A stretch of 38,191 nucleotides of DNA, from NCBI GenBank assembly GCA_013336285.1, contig JAAXTX010000008.1, positions 1 to 38,191 on the forward strand, read 5' to 3'. Under the pieces are notes generated by a model. The model saw nothing but the letters and a program-made list of their open reading frames with translations. It did not search any database and was not told the DNA's origin. Below are positions 31,660-38,191 of the stretch, one piece after another (within the stretch, counting starts at the first letter, position 1; each line of letters opens with the position of its first letter). The translations under genes and the position numbers were made by a program. This DNA is from Candidatus Moraniibacteriota bacterium (GTDB lineage: Bacteria > Patescibacteriota > Minisyncoccia > Moranbacterales > UBA1568).

Positions 31660-32805
31660 TCATTTCGGCAAGGCGATCCGATACAGTTTGTTATCCGTTC
31701 GGTTCGTGTAGAACAGATAGCTTTCGTTCCGATCAAGAAACAAGTCGGTGCTGTCATAGCTGCCAGGCATATTTTCGGGTGAAATGACCCGGTCAACTTT
31801 TCCCGTTTCGACGTCAAGCTTCCAAAACGAGTCGCTCGTTACGAGTGACTTGCCGAAATAGTCATCCGGCAGTACCGCACTTGATGTCAGAGATAGAGGC
31901 AACGCGTAATATACCGTGCGCCCGTCTTTTGTCCAGACGGCTTTCGATGTGAACGTCGGGACTTGAAGGGTATGAAATTCGCCACCGTTCTGATTTGCTA
32001 GTCCCAGACGGACTTCGGAACCGCCCTTACTGAGCGTATTGCTTATAAGCACGTGCCCGCCATCCGGAGACCAGAGAAAACTGGCTCCGAATTTTTGTCC
32101 GAATATCTTTTCAGGTGTCCCGCCGGTTACTGATACGGTATACAAGGAAGATTCTTCAAAGGCGGACGGACGGCTCCAGAACGAAAGTAATGCCGATTCA
32201 GGAACCGACTGGCTCATCGGGTCGAGAAGATTCGGAGCAGTCGCGATCTCTTTCCATTCGGTTCCGTCCGGTTTGGCGGAATTGATGCTGGTCCTGTCTT
32301 TTTCATCACGATAGAAATAATAGATTTTTTCGGATAAGTTCGACCAGGCGGGCGAATACATGCCCGCCTTGAGTGACGTGATAGAGGTGTGTTCGACATC
32401 GATCAGATACCACAGCTGAGTTTCGGTATTCCCTAGTAATGCGAGTACTTTCGATCTGTCCGGTGACCATCGGGACTGGAGCATCTTTCCGGGTAGCCCG
32501 CCAACGATGACGGACTCCCCGCCGCCGCCCAGCGAGAATTTCCGCAACGCGCCGTCACGAAAAAAACCGATCGCATTATCACCGATGACTGCGGCACCGA
32601 AGACGGGAGTATCGCTCACCGTTTCTAGCTGCGTCTGGCTCTGATTCCCGATGAATTCACTGTCGGACTGTGCCTTTGCTTCGATCTTCTTCTTTTCGTT
32701 TACGGTGGCATTTTTCGGGTTATTCTTGAAAGCGAAATTGTATGCACCCAAAAACAGGACGGTAATCGCGAAAAGTGACGCGGATATGATAAAAATTTTT
32801 TTCAT
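31660..32805 (-). CDS. Membrane-anchored TolB/WD40-like beta-propeller protein
   Basis: 381 aa. One N-terminal hydrophobic helix (MKKIFIISASLFAITVLFLGAY) acts as anchor or uncleaved signal. The rest is built from propeller-type repeats with WSPDRSKVLALLG, PAWSNLSEKIYYF, LWSPDGGHVLIS and VWTKDGRTVYYAL, the W(S/T)xDGxxVxY pattern of TolB/DPP-type blades. No catalytic site is seen, so an extracellular binding or scaffold role is likely. It follows the pilin-like gene on the same strand with a 35-base gap that holds a GTCAGAT/ATCTGAC hairpin (32817-32833). Confidence 0.8.
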   Translation of the reverse strand: MKKIFIISASLFAITVLFLGAYNFAFKNNPKNATVNEKKKIEAKAQSDSEFIGNQSQTQLETVSDTPVFGAAVIGDNAIGFFRDGALRKFSLGGGGESVIVGGLPGKMLQSRWSPDRSKVLALLGNTETQLWYLIDVEHTSITSLKAGMYSPAWSNLSEKIYYFYRDEKDRTSINSAKPDGTEWKEIATAPNLLDPMSQSVPESALLSFWSRPSAFEESSLYTVSVTGGTPEKIFGQKFGASFLWSPDGGHVLISNTLSKGGSEVRLGLANQNGGEFHTLQVPTFTSKAVWTKDGRTVYYALPLSLTSSAVLPDDYFGKSLVTSDSFWKLDVETGKVDRVISPENMPGSYDSTDLFLDRNESYLFYTNRTDNKLYRIALPK

Positions 32806-32840
32806 GTTGTTTGGCTGTCAGATCGGATCTGACCTGAATA

Positions 32841-34223
32841 TCACAATGTACAGCAGCTGGTCTGTGTGCTGACATGGACGTGCGCGGGTCTCCCCTCCGG
32901 ATTCACTCTCCCTCCGCATGCCGAGGCGGCACTCTGTATGTCTCTCGACAGTTGTGAATTGATATCACCACCGACTGACAAGTCCGCTGCCTGTGATTGC
33001 TGGCACTCAGTCGCGGTTTTCGAAGCGCCTCCGCCGTAATGACATGATGTCCGTGCATGGGCGCATTTTCTGTCGCTCCAGTTCGTCTTACATTCCGTAA
33101 AGCCGGCGCTGTCGGAAATGCTTGATAAGACCGCATTCGGTACTCTTCCCTTAATGCATGTAAGTAGTGTGGATAGGGCAGCCGACGCATCACCGCATTG
33201 CCTGTCGATGCCGGATTGTGTGCCAAGCCCGCCGCAGGAACCAGCTGCGACGGTCGGTGTCGTGACCCCGGTTTCATCCGTTGCAACAGGTGTCGCTTCG
33301 GTCGTGGAATTTATCGTTGCCGCTCCGAAATTTAAGCTTACCATGACCAGGTCGGGATTGATGACATAAAGAATCAACCAGGCGATGATCGCGAGTGCGA
33401 GCCCGATGAGTGCGTCAAAAATGACTTTTTTCGCCGAACTGGTCTGAGAAGTGTTTCCCGCACTGGTCAGATACATCATTCCACCGACTGCGATCATGAA
33501 CATCGCGGCGATACCTACCGCCCACAGTGCGAATTTGTATATCGCCTGTATGTAATCCGCCATCTGACCGCTGTTCGTGTTCGTGCCGGGGATCCGTTCC
33601 AGTGGAGTATAATCGGTATTTGTGAAGGTATTGGATGAACCGCTCCCGTCGCCCGTTCCCCCACCTCCGCCCGTACCTCCGCCTCCATCTAACGTCCCGC
33701 CTCCGCCTGTCGGAAGCGCAGAACTTGCAACGCAACAGTTCTGACCGGTGTACGCGCCGCCGCTAGCCGCAGTGCATGTGCTATCTGCGGACCTGCCTGC
33801 CGCGCAGGTCGCTTGACATACGCCTGAAACGCCACTGGTATTTCCTGTACAGGTTCCCGGTCCGGTTGTAGGTGAAGTGGCATCAGTGCTGCAACAATAA
33901 CCATTTGGCCAAGAACAGTTCGTTGCTCCACTTATCGTGTATTCGGCCAGACAGCTTCCGCCGCATGCTCCACCGATGTTTTCGCATAAAATGGAATTTT
34001 GAACCGGTACGCATGTGAGGCCTGACCCCGTACCCGCCTGGGTCAGATATGCCTGACACTCTGCCAGCGAGTTGTAATCCGTGAAGTTTCCCGCCCCGTT
34101 CGTGGTAGCAGCGCCGTTAAGGAATAAGCGGTATACGATGGCGGCGTGTGTCGGCTTAGCGGAAAGAAGAAAGATTACCGCAAGAAGGAAAAGGAGCTTG
34201 TGTGTATGTTTTGGCATAGACAT
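32841..34223 (-). CDS. CPR-type pilin-like (VirB2/TrbC-like) protein with Cys-rich N-terminus and M15-like C-terminus
   Basis: 460 aa in four parts. (1) A signal peptide ends about THA. (2) A Cys-rich region (about residues 30-170) has CCS/CCV pairs and a Gly-rich linker. (3) Two membrane helices (about 225-300) carry ALWAVGIAAMFMIAVGGMMYL, then a basic loop, then FDALIGLALAIIAWLILYVINPDLV, the pattern of T4SS-pilin-like proteins common in CPR genomes. (4) In the C-terminal part, SCHYGG (His395), AADL (Asp414) and AHVHVS (His448/450) resemble the zinc ligands of M15/D-Ala-D-Ala peptidases, although the His-Asp spacing is longer than usual. The membrane pilin could display a cell-wall-cutting enzyme. 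The ATG may be 34223 or 34217. A TTGATA-16-TATACT promoter lies upstream. Confidence 0.75.
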   Translation of the reverse strand: MSMPKHTHKLLFLLAVIFLLSAKPTHAAIVYRLFLNGAATTNGAGNFTDYNSLAECQAYLTQAGTGSGLTCVPVQNSILCENIGGACGGSCLAEYTISGATNCSWPNGYCCSTDATSPTTGPGTCTGNTSGVSGVCQATCAAGRSADSTCTAASGGAYTGQNCCVASSALPTGGGGTLDGGGGTGGGGGTGDGSGSSNTFTNTDYTPLERIPGTNTNSGQMADYIQAIYKFALWAVGIAAMFMIAVGGMMYLTSAGNTSQTSSAKKVIFDALIGLALAIIAWLILYVINPDLVMVSLNFGAATINSTTEATPVATDETGVTTPTVAAGSCGGLGTQSGIDRQCGDASAALSTLLTCIKGRVPNAVLSSISDSAGFTECKTNWSDRKCAHARTSCHYGGGASKTATECQQSQAADLSVGGDINSQLSRDIQSAASACGGRVNPEGRPAHVHVSTQTSCCTL

Positions 34224-34235
34224 TCATTTTTCGAC

Positions 34236-34263
34236 AGTATACCACAGCGTCCATGGCTATCAA
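34236..34263 (-). promoter_or_regulatory. Promoter for the pilin-like gene
   Basis: Minus strand -35 TTGATA (34263-34258), 16-nt spacer, -10 TATACT (34241-34236). Confidence 0.6.
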
Positions 34264-34270
34264 AGATTCC

Positions 34271-34305
34271 GACAAACAAAACGTTCACGAGTGTCTTCGT
34301 GAACG
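34271..34305 (-). terminator. Terminator after superoxide dismutase
   Basis: Minus strand CGTTCACGA/TCGTGAACG stem followed by TTTTGTTTG. Confidence 0.75.
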
Positions 34306-34345
34306 ATTGCCGAAATGCGGTTCCTATTATGACGATACGTGAACC

Positions 34346-34912
34346 CTATTCGTAACGCCGCTGTACCGTGTCCCAATCGATAGCTTTCATAAACGCTTCG
34401 ATGTATGAAGCTCGCTTGATGCCGTAGTCGCGGATATACGCGTGCTCGAATACGTCCATGACAAGTAGTGGTGTGCAACCGGCGAGATGACCGGCATCAT
34501 GTTCGTTTACCCAAACATTGAAAAGGCCGTCCCCGTTCGGGTCGTATGCGAGAACCGCCCAGCCGACTCCCCGAATTGCGCCCGTAGCGCGGAAATCTTT
34601 CTCCCATGCGTCGAAACTTTGAAACTTCTCCTCGATTTTCATCGAAAGACGGCCGCTTTTGTCGATCGGTATCGCTTGCTTCGTGATATTTTCGAAATAG
34701 AGCTCGTGGAGCTTCATACCGTTCCATTCCCAACCGAAACGCCTCTTCAGTTCCGAATATTGCGGAGTCCCCGTCTCGATCTCTTGTGAGAGCTTGGCAA
34801 ACTTATTCACATTCGTCACATATCCCTCATAAAGACCGAAGTGATCCGATAAGAGAGCGTCCGAGAAACCCGGAGTCCCGATGAGGTGGGAAAAGTCCTT
34901 CACTTCGTTCAT
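34346..34912 (-). CDS. Fe/Mn superoxide dismutase
   Basis: 188 aa from the ATG at 34912 (MNEVKDFSHLIGT). The metal ligands are visible: His in SDHFGLYEGYV, His in KLHELYFENI, and Asp and His in VMDVFEHAYIRDYG. The segment RGVGWAVLAYDPNGDGLFNVW also matches the family. The VNEHDAGHLAGCTPLLV stretch differs from the usual xxHxNH/G pattern, so metal preference cannot be read. It converts superoxide to peroxide, which the upstream peroxiredoxin can remove. The gene is 47 bases downstream of that gene on the same strand, with its own possible -10 (TATTAT, 34931-34926), and a terminator follows. Confidence 0.92.
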   Translation of the reverse strand: MNEVKDFSHLIGTPGFSDALLSDHFGLYEGYVTNVNKFAKLSQEIETGTPQYSELKRRFGWEWNGMKLHELYFENITKQAIPIDKSGRLSMKIEEKFQSFDAWEKDFRATGAIRGVGWAVLAYDPNGDGLFNVWVNEHDAGHLAGCTPLLVMDVFEHAYIRDYGIKRASYIEAFMKAIDWDTVQRRYE

Positions 34913-34959
34913 AATTGCTGTCGTTATAATATGAATGGTCCGTTGTGACCGAAACGTTG

Positions 34960-35598
34960 TCAGATTTTTCCTACAAGATCTATGCTGGGTTTCAATGATT
35001 TGTTCCCCGGCTTCCATTTCGCCGGGCACACTTCGAACCCGCCGTGTTCCCTCACGAACTGTGCCGCCCGCAGTTTCCGTAGAAGTTCTTCCGAGCTGCG
35101 TCCGATATTGTTGGCGTTGACTTCTATTCCCTGCAACACGCCGTCCGGATCAACAAGGAACGTTCCACGGAGTGACACTCCTTCGCCCTCGATATAGACC
35201 CCGAAGATTCTGGAAAGGTTCCCGGTAGGGTCGGAAAACATCGGATAAGAGACCTTCTTTACGGCCTCCGAGTGGTCATGCCACGCTTTGTGTACGAATA
35301 CCGTATCGGTGCTTACCGAAAGTACCTCCGCGTTCAATTCCTGAAACGTCGAATAGTTTTCTGCAAGGTCCTCCAGTTCCGTGGGACACACGAACGTGAA
35401 GTCAGCGGGATAGAAGAAAAGAATAAGCCATTTTCCCTTGTAATCAGATAAATTTACCTTTTTGAAAGCTTCTCCATGATAAATTTCTCCACTGAAATCG
35501 GGTATGCTCTCACCGATCGTAGGAAAAAACGATTCGCAGGAAGAACCGCATCCGCATTTTTCCGACTCATTTTCTTCGCAACAGTTCATAATGTGCAA
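34960..35598 (-). CDS. 2-Cys peroxiredoxin (AhpC-type) with Cys-rich N-terminal extension
   Basis: 212 aa. The peroxidatic Cys is in FTFVCPTELEDLA, and the resolving Cys near the C-terminus in FEVCPAKWKPG, as in typical AhpC/Prx1-type enzymes that reduce hydrogen peroxide and organic peroxides. Before the thioredoxin-fold domain (starting about PTIGESIPDF) there is an extension with six cysteines (NCCEENESEKCGCGSSC), absent from normal AhpC, which may bind metal or act in redox exchange. The start is MHIMNCC (35598) or MNCC (35589). No reductase (AhpF) is present. It pairs with superoxide dismutase downstream. Confidence 0.93.
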   Translation of the reverse strand: MHIMNCCEENESEKCGCGSSCESFFPTIGESIPDFSGEIYHGEAFKKVNLSDYKGKWLILFFYPADFTFVCPTELEDLAENYSTFQELNAEVLSVSTDTVFVHKAWHDHSEAVKKVSYPMFSDPTGNLSRIFGVYIEGEGVSLRGTFLVDPDGVLQGIEVNANNIGRSSEELLRKLRAAQFVREHGGFEVCPAKWKPGNKSLKPSIDLVGKI

Positions 35599-35675
35599 TT
35601 TATCTTATTAATAAGTGTAACCCCCGTCGCAGTCTGTCAGCATACTAGAACTCGGACAGGTCATCGTCAATGCTC

Positions 35676-35704
35676 TTGCCACCGTTTATGATTTGTTGTA
35701 GGAT
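35676..35704 (+). promoter_or_regulatory. Promoter for the pseudouridine synthase gene
   Basis: TTGCCA, 17-nt spacer, TAGGAT at 35699-35704, giving a short leader of about 14 nt before the ATG at 35725. Confidence 0.55.
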
Positions 35705-35724
35705 GTCTCGAATCACTCATATAT

Positions 35725-36717
35725 ATGACGGCAACGGAAGATAAAAAAATTCAAGTCGGAGTCCGGCAGGGGGATTCCGGACGACGTCTCGACTCGATCT
35801 TGGCCGAATCGGTTTTGACGGATGGAAAATCCAGGACGGTCGTTCGCCTGTTGATCGAGTCGGGCAACGTGACCGTCAATGGAGAGCCTCAGTCGAATCC
35901 GGCGAAACGGTTGCGATACGGGGATATAATCGGTTTGGAGCGGTACTCGTCCGAATCCCCCGTTTTGACCCCGAATCACGATCTTTCCATGACGATTCTT
36001 TTTGAGAACGACCAGCTTTTGGCCATTGCAAAGCCTGCCGGCGTGCAGATGCATCCGGCCGGAAACGATTTGACGGATACCGTTTCGAACTGGGTGATCG
36101 CAAAGAGACCGGATATGGCATCGGTCGGTTATGACCCTCTTCGTCCTGGTATCGTTCACAGGCTTGATAGAAATACGAGCGGCGTCGTCGTTCTCGCGAA
36201 AACACCCGAGAGTTTTAACGAATTACAGGAACTCTTCCGTGCTCGAAAGGTCAAAAAAACCTACCAGGCGCTTGTTTTGGGAAATGTTCGGGAAATCGAA
36301 GGGATAGTTAGCTATCCGTTGGCGCATCGTACGGGAACGCTTCGCCGACAGGCGATCGTGAAACAGGAAACGGAAGTCAAAGACGCGAAGGAAGCGGTAA
36401 CGGAATATCGCGTGAAACAAAGATACCGGGAGTACGACTTGTTGGAAGTGTTTCCGAAAACGGGGCGGACGCATCAGATTCGTGTGCATCTTGCGGCTAT
36501 TGGGCACCCTGTTGTCGGAGATCGTTTGTATGGAGGCAGACGGATGAAACGGGTTGGTATGCCCGAAAGACAGTTACTGCACTCTTTTGCGCTCTCCTTT
36601 ACTTTGTTTGGCATCCCTGTTCACTTAGAAGCGCCTCTCCCTCCTGATTTCTCGGAGTTTGTGGATTCCCTTGACGGGATGAAAAAAGCGGGGTATCCTG
36701 GGAAGGCTTTGAATTGA
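35725..36717 (+). CDS. RluA/RluD-family 23S rRNA pseudouridine synthase
   Basis: 330 aa. An N-terminal S4 RNA-binding domain (RLDSILAESVLTDGKSRTVVRLLIESGNVTVNG) is followed by the synthase domain with the family motif HRLDRNTSGVVVLAK (catalytic Asp in HRLDR), VKKTYQALVLG and GRTHQIRVHLAAIGHPVVGD. It isomerises uridine to pseudouridine in 23S rRNA or tRNA; which site cannot be told, as RluA, RluC and RluD share these motifs. An S4 domain favours the RluC/RluD type. rplS follows 73 bases downstream. Confidence 0.93.
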   Translation: MTATEDKKIQVGVRQGDSGRRLDSILAESVLTDGKSRTVVRLLIESGNVTVNGEPQSNPAKRLRYGDIIGLERYSSESPVLTPNHDLSMTILFENDQLLAIAKPAGVQMHPAGNDLTDTVSNWVIAKRPDMASVGYDPLRPGIVHRLDRNTSGVVVLAKTPESFNELQELFRARKVKKTYQALVLGNVREIEGIVSYPLAHRTGTLRRQAIVKQETEVKDAKEAVTEYRVKQRYREYDLLEVFPKTGRTHQIRVHLAAIGHPVVGDRLYGGRRMKRVGMPERQLLHSFALSFTLFGIPVHLEAPLPPDFSEFVDSLDGMKKAGYPGKALN

Positions 36718-36790
36718 TTACAGGGCTAATTAGTTTCATCCCGGTTTCGTGATTTCCGTTGGTTTTACGGACGGGTCTTATCTTATCGAT

Positions 36791-37288
36791 ATGCACAAGG
36801 ATCTCATCGCCTTCAATATGGCGCAGCGAGCGAAAAAAGAAGTCCCGAATCTCCATTCCGGGGATGTCGTGAAGGTTTATAGGAGAATCATTGAAGGCGG
36901 CAAGGAGCGAACCCAGATGTTCCAAGGAATGGTTATCGCGATGCGCGGCGGCCAGAGCTCTTCACCGACAGTCACGATCCGAAAGATTTCATTCGGAATC
37001 GGAGTAGAATTGGTACTCCCCCTGTACTCCGAGAACATAGAGAAAATCGAAGTCGTGAAAAGCACTCGCTCCCGTCGCTCGAAACTCTACTATGTTCGGG
37101 ATAAATCAGCCAAGCTTCTTCGTCGCAAACTGAAAGAAGTGGGATTGAAGGTGGGTAAGGGATTGAAGCCCGAAGATGCGCTTATCGCCGAGACGATTCA
37201 GACGGAATCTTCCGAATCAGAACCGGTCGAGTCGCCCTCGATGGATGGTGAAACGGTCGAAGAGGTATCGACGGAAGCTGGGAAGTAA
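36791..37288 (+). CDS. rplS: 50S ribosomal protein L19
   Basis: 165 aa from the ATG at 36791 (MHKDLIAFNMAQRAKKEVPNLHSGD); the track start at 36749 adds 14 residues not typical of the family. Core motifs are GDVVKVYRRIIEGGKERTQMFQGMVIAMRG, TVTIRKISFGIGVELVLPLYSENI and SRRSKLYYVRDKSAKLLRRK. After about residue 118 there is an acidic tail (ESSESEPVESPSMDGE) of about 40 residues, an extension seen in some CPR ribosomal proteins. L19 sits at the 30S-50S interface. tRNA-Leu begins 17 bases after its stop. Confidence 0.95.
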   Translation: MHKDLIAFNMAQRAKKEVPNLHSGDVVKVYRRIIEGGKERTQMFQGMVIAMRGGQSSSPTVTIRKISFGIGVELVLPLYSENIEKIEVVKSTRSRRSKLYYVRDKSAKLLRRKLKEVGLKVGKGLKPEDALIAETIQTESSESEPVESPSMDGETVEEVSTEAGK

Positions 37289-37304
37289 GCTATTCTTCCC
37301 ATGG

Positions 37305-37388
37305 GCCCAGGTGGCGGAATTGGTATACGCGCTAGCTTGAGGTGCTAGTTCCCGCAAGGGATTGGAGGTTCGAGTCCTCTCTTGGGCA
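37305..37388 (+). tRNA. tRNA-Leu (GAG)
   Basis: 84 nt with acceptor GCCCAGG/CTTGGGC, a long variable arm and anticodon loop TTGAGGT giving GAG. CCA is not encoded (CA follows the discriminator A). It lies directly after rplS. Confidence 0.95.
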
Positions 37389-37513
37389 CAACGGAACGGA
37401 GTGGAGTTGGGATGAAGAAACAAGCCAACGGTTTGGCTTGTGTGAGGACGAGAAGGCCGGAGCGAAGTGAGGCGGGGCTGGAAGCGATTCTTGCTTCGGG
37501 AATCGACTCTGGC

Positions 37514-37533
37514 CGAGTCCTCTCATGGGCACA
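37514..37533 (+). repeat. Partial copy of the tRNA-Leu 3' end
   Basis: CGAGTCCTCTCATGGGCACA repeats the tRNA-Leu 3' end at 37371-37390 with one mismatch (19/20). Between the copies lie a 9-bp ACAAGCCAA/TTGGCTTGT hairpin (about 37420-37441) and a CGATTC/GAATCG hairpin. It resembles a tRNA-3'-end duplication as left by integration or by tRNA-gene decay. Nothing in the 125-nt interval looks like an integrase. Confidence 0.6.
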
Positions 37534-37543
37534 GATAGATGTG

Positions 37544-37569
37544 AAAAGAACAGGCACCCTGTTCTTTTT
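37544..37569 (+). terminator. Terminator after the tRNA-Leu segment
   Basis: Stem AAGAACAGG/CCTGTTCTT followed by T-run. It separates rplS/tRNA-Leu from tRNA-Val. Confidence 0.75.
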
Positions 37570-37588
37570 GCTTGATAAAGGCAGAGTC

Positions 37589-37616
37589 TTGCTAATTTCT
37601 CACCATTTTGTACAAT
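37589..37616 (+). promoter_or_regulatory. Promoter for tRNA-Val
   Basis: TTGCTA, 16-nt spacer, TACAAT at 37611-37616. The tRNA begins at 37631. Confidence 0.55.
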
Positions 37617-37630
37617 AGAAAAAGTCTTAT

Positions 37631-37704
37631 GCACGCTTAGCTCAGTTGGTTAGAGCACCTCGTTTACACCGAGGGGGTCCAAGGTTCGAGTCCTTGAGCG
37701 TGCA
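37631..37704 (+). tRNA. tRNA-Val (TAC)
   Basis: 74 nt with acceptor GCACGCT/AGCGTGC and anticodon loop TTTACAC giving TAC. CCA is not encoded. Confidence 0.95.
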
Positions 37705-37721
37705 CCGAAACCGTGTATAAT
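37694..37721 (+). promoter_or_regulatory. Possible promoter for tRNA-Phe inside the end of tRNA-Val
   Basis: TTGAGC within the T-arm of tRNA-Val, 16-nt spacer, TATAAT at 37716-37721. The tRNA-Phe starts at 37735. Confidence 0.5.
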
Positions 37722-37734
37722 GAAAGTCATGGTC

Positions 37735-37806
37735 GCCTGGGTAGCTCAGTGGTAGAGCAGAGGACTGAAAATCCTCGTGTCGACAGTTCGATTCTGTCCC
37801 CAGGCA
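37735..37806 (+). tRNA. tRNA-Phe (GAA)
   Basis: 72 nt with acceptor GCCTGGG/CCCAGGC and anticodon loop CTGAAAA giving GAA. CCA is not encoded. Confidence 0.95.
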
Positions 37807-37815
37807 CAGGAATAT

Positions 37816-37850
37816 TGTGGATAAGTCGTGTATTGCGCCGGTTATCCACC
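37816..37850. other. Pair of inverted DnaA-box consensus sequences between tRNA genes
   Basis: TGTGGATAA (37816-37824) and TTATCCACC (37842-37850) form an 8-bp inverted repeat GTGGATAA/TTATCCAC. The first is an exact complement of the consensus box TTATCCACA. It may be a DnaA-binding or titration site, or simply a hairpin in the tRNA spacer. Confidence 0.45.
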
Positions 37851-37872
37851 GTTTCCGGAATCCATATAAGCC

Positions 37873-37945
37873 GGGACTGTAGCTCAGCGGTTAGAGCAGG
37901 CGGCTCATAACCGCTTGGTCGCTGGTTCGAATCCAGCCAGTCCCA
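37873..37945 (+). tRNA. tRNA-Met (CAT), elongator type
   Basis: 73 nt with acceptor GGGACTG/CAGTCCC and anticodon loop CTCATAA giving CAT. The stem GCGG/CCGC fits elongator Met. A lysidine-modified tRNA-Ile(CAT) cannot be excluded by eye; the acceptor does not look like initiator Met. Confidence 0.85.
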
Positions 37946-38002
37946 CAGTCGGTGAAGATCGGTGAAAAGCGGGCCTGCCACGCCGAAGCGCGGAGCGCGA
38001 AG

Positions 38003-38074
38003 GCGGGTATCGTATAGCGGCTATTACGTGTCCTTGCCAAGGACAAAATACGGGTTCGACTCCCGTTACCCGCT
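38003..38074 (+). tRNA. tRNA-Gly (GCC)
   Basis: 72 nt with acceptor GCGGGTA/TACCCGC and anticodon loop TTGCCAA giving GCC. CCA is not encoded. A GC-rich spacer of about 57 nt separates it from tRNA-Met. Confidence 0.93.
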
Positions 38075-38119
38075 CAGGAAAGCATAAACTCCCCCGCAGA
38101 GGGGAGTTTTTGCTTTTCC
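38075..38119 (+). terminator. Terminator after tRNA-Gly
   Basis: Stem AACTCCCC/GGGGAGTT with a T-run, nested within an outer AGGAAAGCA/TGCTTTTCCT pair. It ends the tRNA cluster. Confidence 0.8.
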
Positions 38120-38144
38120 TGGGTAGATAGGGAGTCGAACGGGC
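38119..38144 (-). repeat. Inverted tRNA T-arm-like remnant
   Basis: Read on minus: CCCGTTCGACTCCCTATCTACCCAGG, which shares GTTCGACTCCC with the 3' half of tRNA-Gly. It may be a broken tRNA copy in the opposite direction. The rest of the window (38145-38191) shows no gene. Confidence 0.4.
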
Positions 38145-38191
38145 AGGAACGAGTTGCGATCCGCCAGCTTGCGGAGAGCAAAACGAGTGTA

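Noticed and set aside
37305-37540. Integrated mobile element at tRNA-Leu
   Set aside because: The direct repeats enclose only about 125 nt without any coding capacity, so no element is called; only the repeat is reported.

Overview
The window looks like chromosomal DNA of a Patescibacteria/CPR (Candidate Phyla Radiation) bacterium, probably Parcubacteria-like. The reasons are short proteins with few paralogs, a VirB2/TrbC-like 'pilin' with two membrane helices of the type common in CPR genomes, a standalone DciA-like protein, compact genes mostly without Shine-Dalgarno sequences, and tRNA genes without encoded CCA. TGA is used as a stop by many genes, so the standard bacterial code applies rather than the UGA=Gly code of Gracilibacteria. 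This lineage call is inference from gene content; there is no rRNA in the window.

Region by region. (1) 1-5300 is accessory in character: hairpin-rich DNA, a small basic ORF with its own terminator, then a probable transcription unit. That unit has a long hairpin-rich leader, a pyruvate-phosphate-dikinase-like protein whose PEP/pyruvate barrel is replaced by an unrecognised domain, a CX5R phosphatase and unknown small proteins, and it ends at a strong terminator near 5290. (2) 5455-13561 holds tsaE, a DHH-family protein that has lost its active site, a tandem (two-in-one) PilB/GspE ATPase, a probable structured RNA encoded on the minus strand, ruvB, two small membrane proteins and a YebC-family factor. 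(3) 13638-17234 holds ruvC and then a three-gene amidoligase-type cluster: a 7TM protein, an ATP-grasp ligase fused to a retropepsin-like protease, and a second ATP-grasp. (4) 17330-19894 is a class A penicillin-binding protein. (5) 19978-25803 is the replication-origin neighbourhood: dciA-like, dnaN and dnaA on the minus strand, then rpmH, rnpA, yidC and jag on the plus strand, with DnaA-box-like sites around dnaA. (6) 25904-31637 is a surface polysaccharide operon (flippase, two glycosyltransferases, two O-antigen-ligase-like proteins). (7) 31660-35598, minus strand, holds a beta-propeller protein, a pilin-like protein with a metallopeptidase-like tail, superoxide dismutase and peroxiredoxin. 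(8) 35725-38191 holds a pseudouridine synthase, ribosomal protein L19 and five tRNA genes (Leu, Val, Phe, Met, Gly) interspersed with tRNA-like remnants and a pair of DnaA-box sequences.

Promoters are readable in many places as TTGxxx - 16/17 nt - TAxxxT just upstream of genes, and intrinsic terminators are clear. The strongest candidates for undescribed biology are the truncated dikinase plus phosphatase operon with its long structured leader, the ATP-grasp/retropepsin/7TM cluster, the tandem PilB ATPase, and the minus-strand structured RNA upstream of ruvB.
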